A DNA stretch of 8,097 nucleotides from contig JAGWUK010000110.1 in NCBI GenBank assembly GCA_028868455.1, forward strand, positions 1 through 8,097, read 5' to 3'. A model generated the notes under the pieces. The model saw only the letters and a list, made by a program, of their open reading frames with translations. It ran no database searches and was not told the DNA's origin. The DNA comes from Burkholderiales bacterium (GTDB lineage: Bacteria > Pseudomonadota > Gammaproteobacteria > Burkholderiales > Burkholderiaceae_D). The position numbers were made by a program, and so were the translations under genes. Shown here in pieces: positions 6,865 through 8,097 of the stretch (its first letter is position 1; each line of letters begins with the position of its first letter).

Positions 6865-7304
6865 AAAAAGTTTATACGCCCTTTTCATTTTTGACCGTCT
6901 TAAGCGTATCAATGCAGGCTCATGCGGCGACGAATTCTGGCGCCGTGACGCCAGGAGTCGGTCTTTTACAAATCTCCTTCGGCTTAATTGCAGTTATCGG
7001 CGTGATGGTTTCTATAGCCTGGATAATGAAGCGCATTGGTCCAATAACATCGAACAATTCGGTCCCTCTCAAAATTGTCGGTGGCATTAGCGTTGGAAAT
7101 AGAGAGCGGGTAATGATTGTCGAAGTGGCTGATCAGTGGCTAATACTGGGAGTTACGGCTAACAATATTAGCAATCTAGGGACAATGCCCAAGCAAGAAA
7201 GCATTCTTCAAAGTTCAACCGGTACGAAGGCTGCGGGTCAATTTGGCGACTGGCTAAAGCGCACAGTAGAAAAACGCCACGATCAGACCCAAGACATCAA
7301 ATAA
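6861..7304 (+). CDS. fliO: FliO, assembly factor of the flagellar export gate
   Basis: FliO is a small membrane protein that scaffolds assembly of the FliP ring before FliQ and FliR join, and it is absent from the final structure. The 147 residues begin with a basic, hydrophobic leader ending AHA (20-22), which looks like a cleavable signal peptide, although a second-helix reading is possible. One clear membrane helix spans about 34-56 and ends in WIMKRIGP (54-61). The cytoplasmic domain carries the family pattern [20 protein letters not shown] (78-97), the strongest evidence for the call. The Lys/Arg/Gln-rich tail is not conserved. The start overlaps the fliN stop by 4 bp (ATGA) with only AT-rich sequence upstream, so translation probably depends on termination-reinitiation. 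Confidence 0.93.
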   Translation: MKKVYTPFSFLTVLSVSMQAHAATNSGAVTPGVGLLQISFGLIAVIGVMVSIAWIMKRIGPITSNNSVPLKIVGGISVGNRERVMIVEVADQWLILGVTANNISNLGTMPKQESILQSSTGTKAAGQFGDWLKRTVEKRHDQTQDIK

Positions 7305-7321
7305 ATAAAGCAAGTATAAAA

Positions 7322-8080
7322 ATGCGATCGCTCCCCAAGTTAGTATATTTTTTTATTTTCGTACTAACTCTCTCCTTGCCAGAATTGGTACATGCCCAAG
7401 CTAGCGGTGGACTGCCAGCAATCACATCAACTCCGTTGCCAGGTGGCGGACAAAATTATTCGCTCAGCATACAAACTTTGTTGTTTCTGACGACACTGTC
7501 GTTTCTTCCGGCCGCACTTTTGATGATGACCAGTTTTACTCGCATCATCATTGTCTTATCTCTGCTCAGACAAGCACTGGGGACACAATCGGCACCACCT
7601 AATCAGGTTATGGTCGGTCTTGCCTTGTTTCTAACTCTTTTTGTTATGGGACCGGTGTTTGACAAAATTTACACTGATGCATATCAGCCATTTACTGAAA
7701 ATAAAATTTCAATGTCCAATGCATTGGATAAAGGCGCTGCACCGTTAAAACAATTCATGATGAAGCAAACCCGGCAAGCCGATCTTGCGCTATATGTGAA
7801 GTTGTCGAACACACCTCAGTTGCAAGGCCCGGAAGACGTGTCATTACGAATTCTTATTCCCGCATTCATTACCAGTGAACTTAAAACGGCGTTTCAAATC
7901 AGTTTTGCTATTTTCATCCCCTTCTTGATAATTGACATGGTTGTTGCAAGCGTCTTGATGTCAATGGGGATGATGATGGTTTCACCATCCATCGTCTCTT
8001 TACCGTTCAAACTGATGTTGTTTGTATTGGTCGACGGCTGGCAATTACTCATTGGTTCGCTAGCGCAAAGCTTTTATTGA
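7322..8080 (+). CDS. fliP: FliP, flagellar type III export gate protein
   Basis: FliP forms the pentameric core of the FliP5Q4R1 export gate in the centre of the MS ring. The 252 residues are near the E. coli length (245). A signal peptide covers 1-25, ending VHA before QASGG. The conserved [10 protein letters not shown] (39-48) and [20 protein letters not shown] (68-87) follow. Hydrophobic segments lie at about 51-81, 94-113, 194-215 and 226-246. Other hallmarks are SAPPNQV (90-96), [10 protein letters not shown] (184-193), the Met triplet MMM (217-219) in the region that makes the methionine gasket, and [16 protein letters not shown] (228-243). One oddity: residue 194 is Ser where the FliP family signature usually has Gly (FQISF instead of FQIGF). 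The ATG sits 17 bp after fliO with no good Shine-Dalgarno, but the signal peptide supports this start. Confidence 0.98.
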   Translation: MRSLPKLVYFFIFVLTLSLPELVHAQASGGLPAITSTPLPGGGQNYSLSIQTLLFLTTLSFLPAALLMMTSFTRIIIVLSLLRQALGTQSAPPNQVMVGLALFLTLFVMGPVFDKIYTDAYQPFTENKISMSNALDKGAAPLKQFMMKQTRQADLALYVKLSNTPQLQGPEDVSLRILIPAFITSELKTAFQISFAIFIPFLIIDMVVASVLMSMGMMMVSPSIVSLPFKLMLFVLVDGWQLLIGSLAQSFY

Positions 8081-8088
8081 AAATAGAT

Positions 8089-8097
8089 ATGACTCCT
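8089..8097 (+). CDS. fliQ: FliQ, export gate protein (first three codons only)
   Basis: An ATG eight bases after the fliP stop opens M-T-P, the start of E. coli FliQ (MTPESV). Gene order also predicts fliQ here. The window ends after three codons, so the call rests on context and this short match. Confidence 0.65.

Noticed and set aside
1..8097. A new or unknown biological system
   Set aside because: Every substantial open frame on the + strand belongs to a known flagellar family in the standard order; I found no extra gene, mobile element or repeat array.

Overview
The window is a contiguous stretch of a proteobacterial flagellar cluster. All genes are on the + strand, in the order fliG (3' part) - fliH - fliI - fliJ - fliK - fliL - fliM - fliN - fliO - fliP - fliQ (first three codons only). 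This is the classical fliFGHIJK-fliLMNOPQR order of enteric and related bacteria. Proteins such as FliI, FliM, FliP and the FliG C-terminus look very close to the E. coli/Salmonella versions, as judged from memory. The gene order, the closeness to the enteric proteins and the moderate GC content suggest a beta- or gammaproteobacterium with peritrichous or polar flagella. I lean to a betaproteobacterium (Burkholderiales, Oxalobacteraceae-like), but I cannot fix the genus by reading alone.

Bases 1-4720 hold the first block. It encodes the C-terminal two thirds of the rotor/switch protein FliG, the export ATPase complex FliH-FliI-FliJ and the hook-length ruler FliK. The genes are tightly packed: fliG and fliH overlap by 8 bp, and the later gaps are 13, 32 and 26 bp, so they are probably one transcript. 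Bases 4721-4934 are the only sizeable non-coding stretch (214 bp). It separates fliK from fliL and holds several short inverted repeats, a perfect Shine-Dalgarno sequence with no properly placed gene, and the fliL ribosome binding site. It is the obvious place for an internal promoter or a post-transcriptional control element, though I see no clear sigma-70, sigma-28 or sigma-54 promoter.

Bases 4935-8097 hold the second block. It encodes FliL (stator-associated membrane protein), FliM and FliN (C-ring switch proteins), FliO (assembly factor for the export gate), FliP (export gate) and the start of FliQ. Gaps are 3 bp or less up to fliO: fliM/fliN overlap by 8 bp and fliN/fliO by 4 bp. The gaps before fliP and fliQ are 17 and 8 bp.

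Together the genes supply the cytoplasmic rotor (FliG, FliM, FliN), the export motor (FliH, FliI, FliJ), part of the membrane export channel (FliO, FliP, FliQ), substrate-specificity switching (FliK) and motor support (FliL). All complete genes look intact, with key catalytic and structural motifs present. I see no mobile element, CRISPR array, RNA gene or unknown system. The points worth a second look are the fliK-fliL spacer, a Gly-to-Ser change in the FliP signature, a small duplication in the FliK linker, and the near absence of Shine-Dalgarno sequences before several genes.
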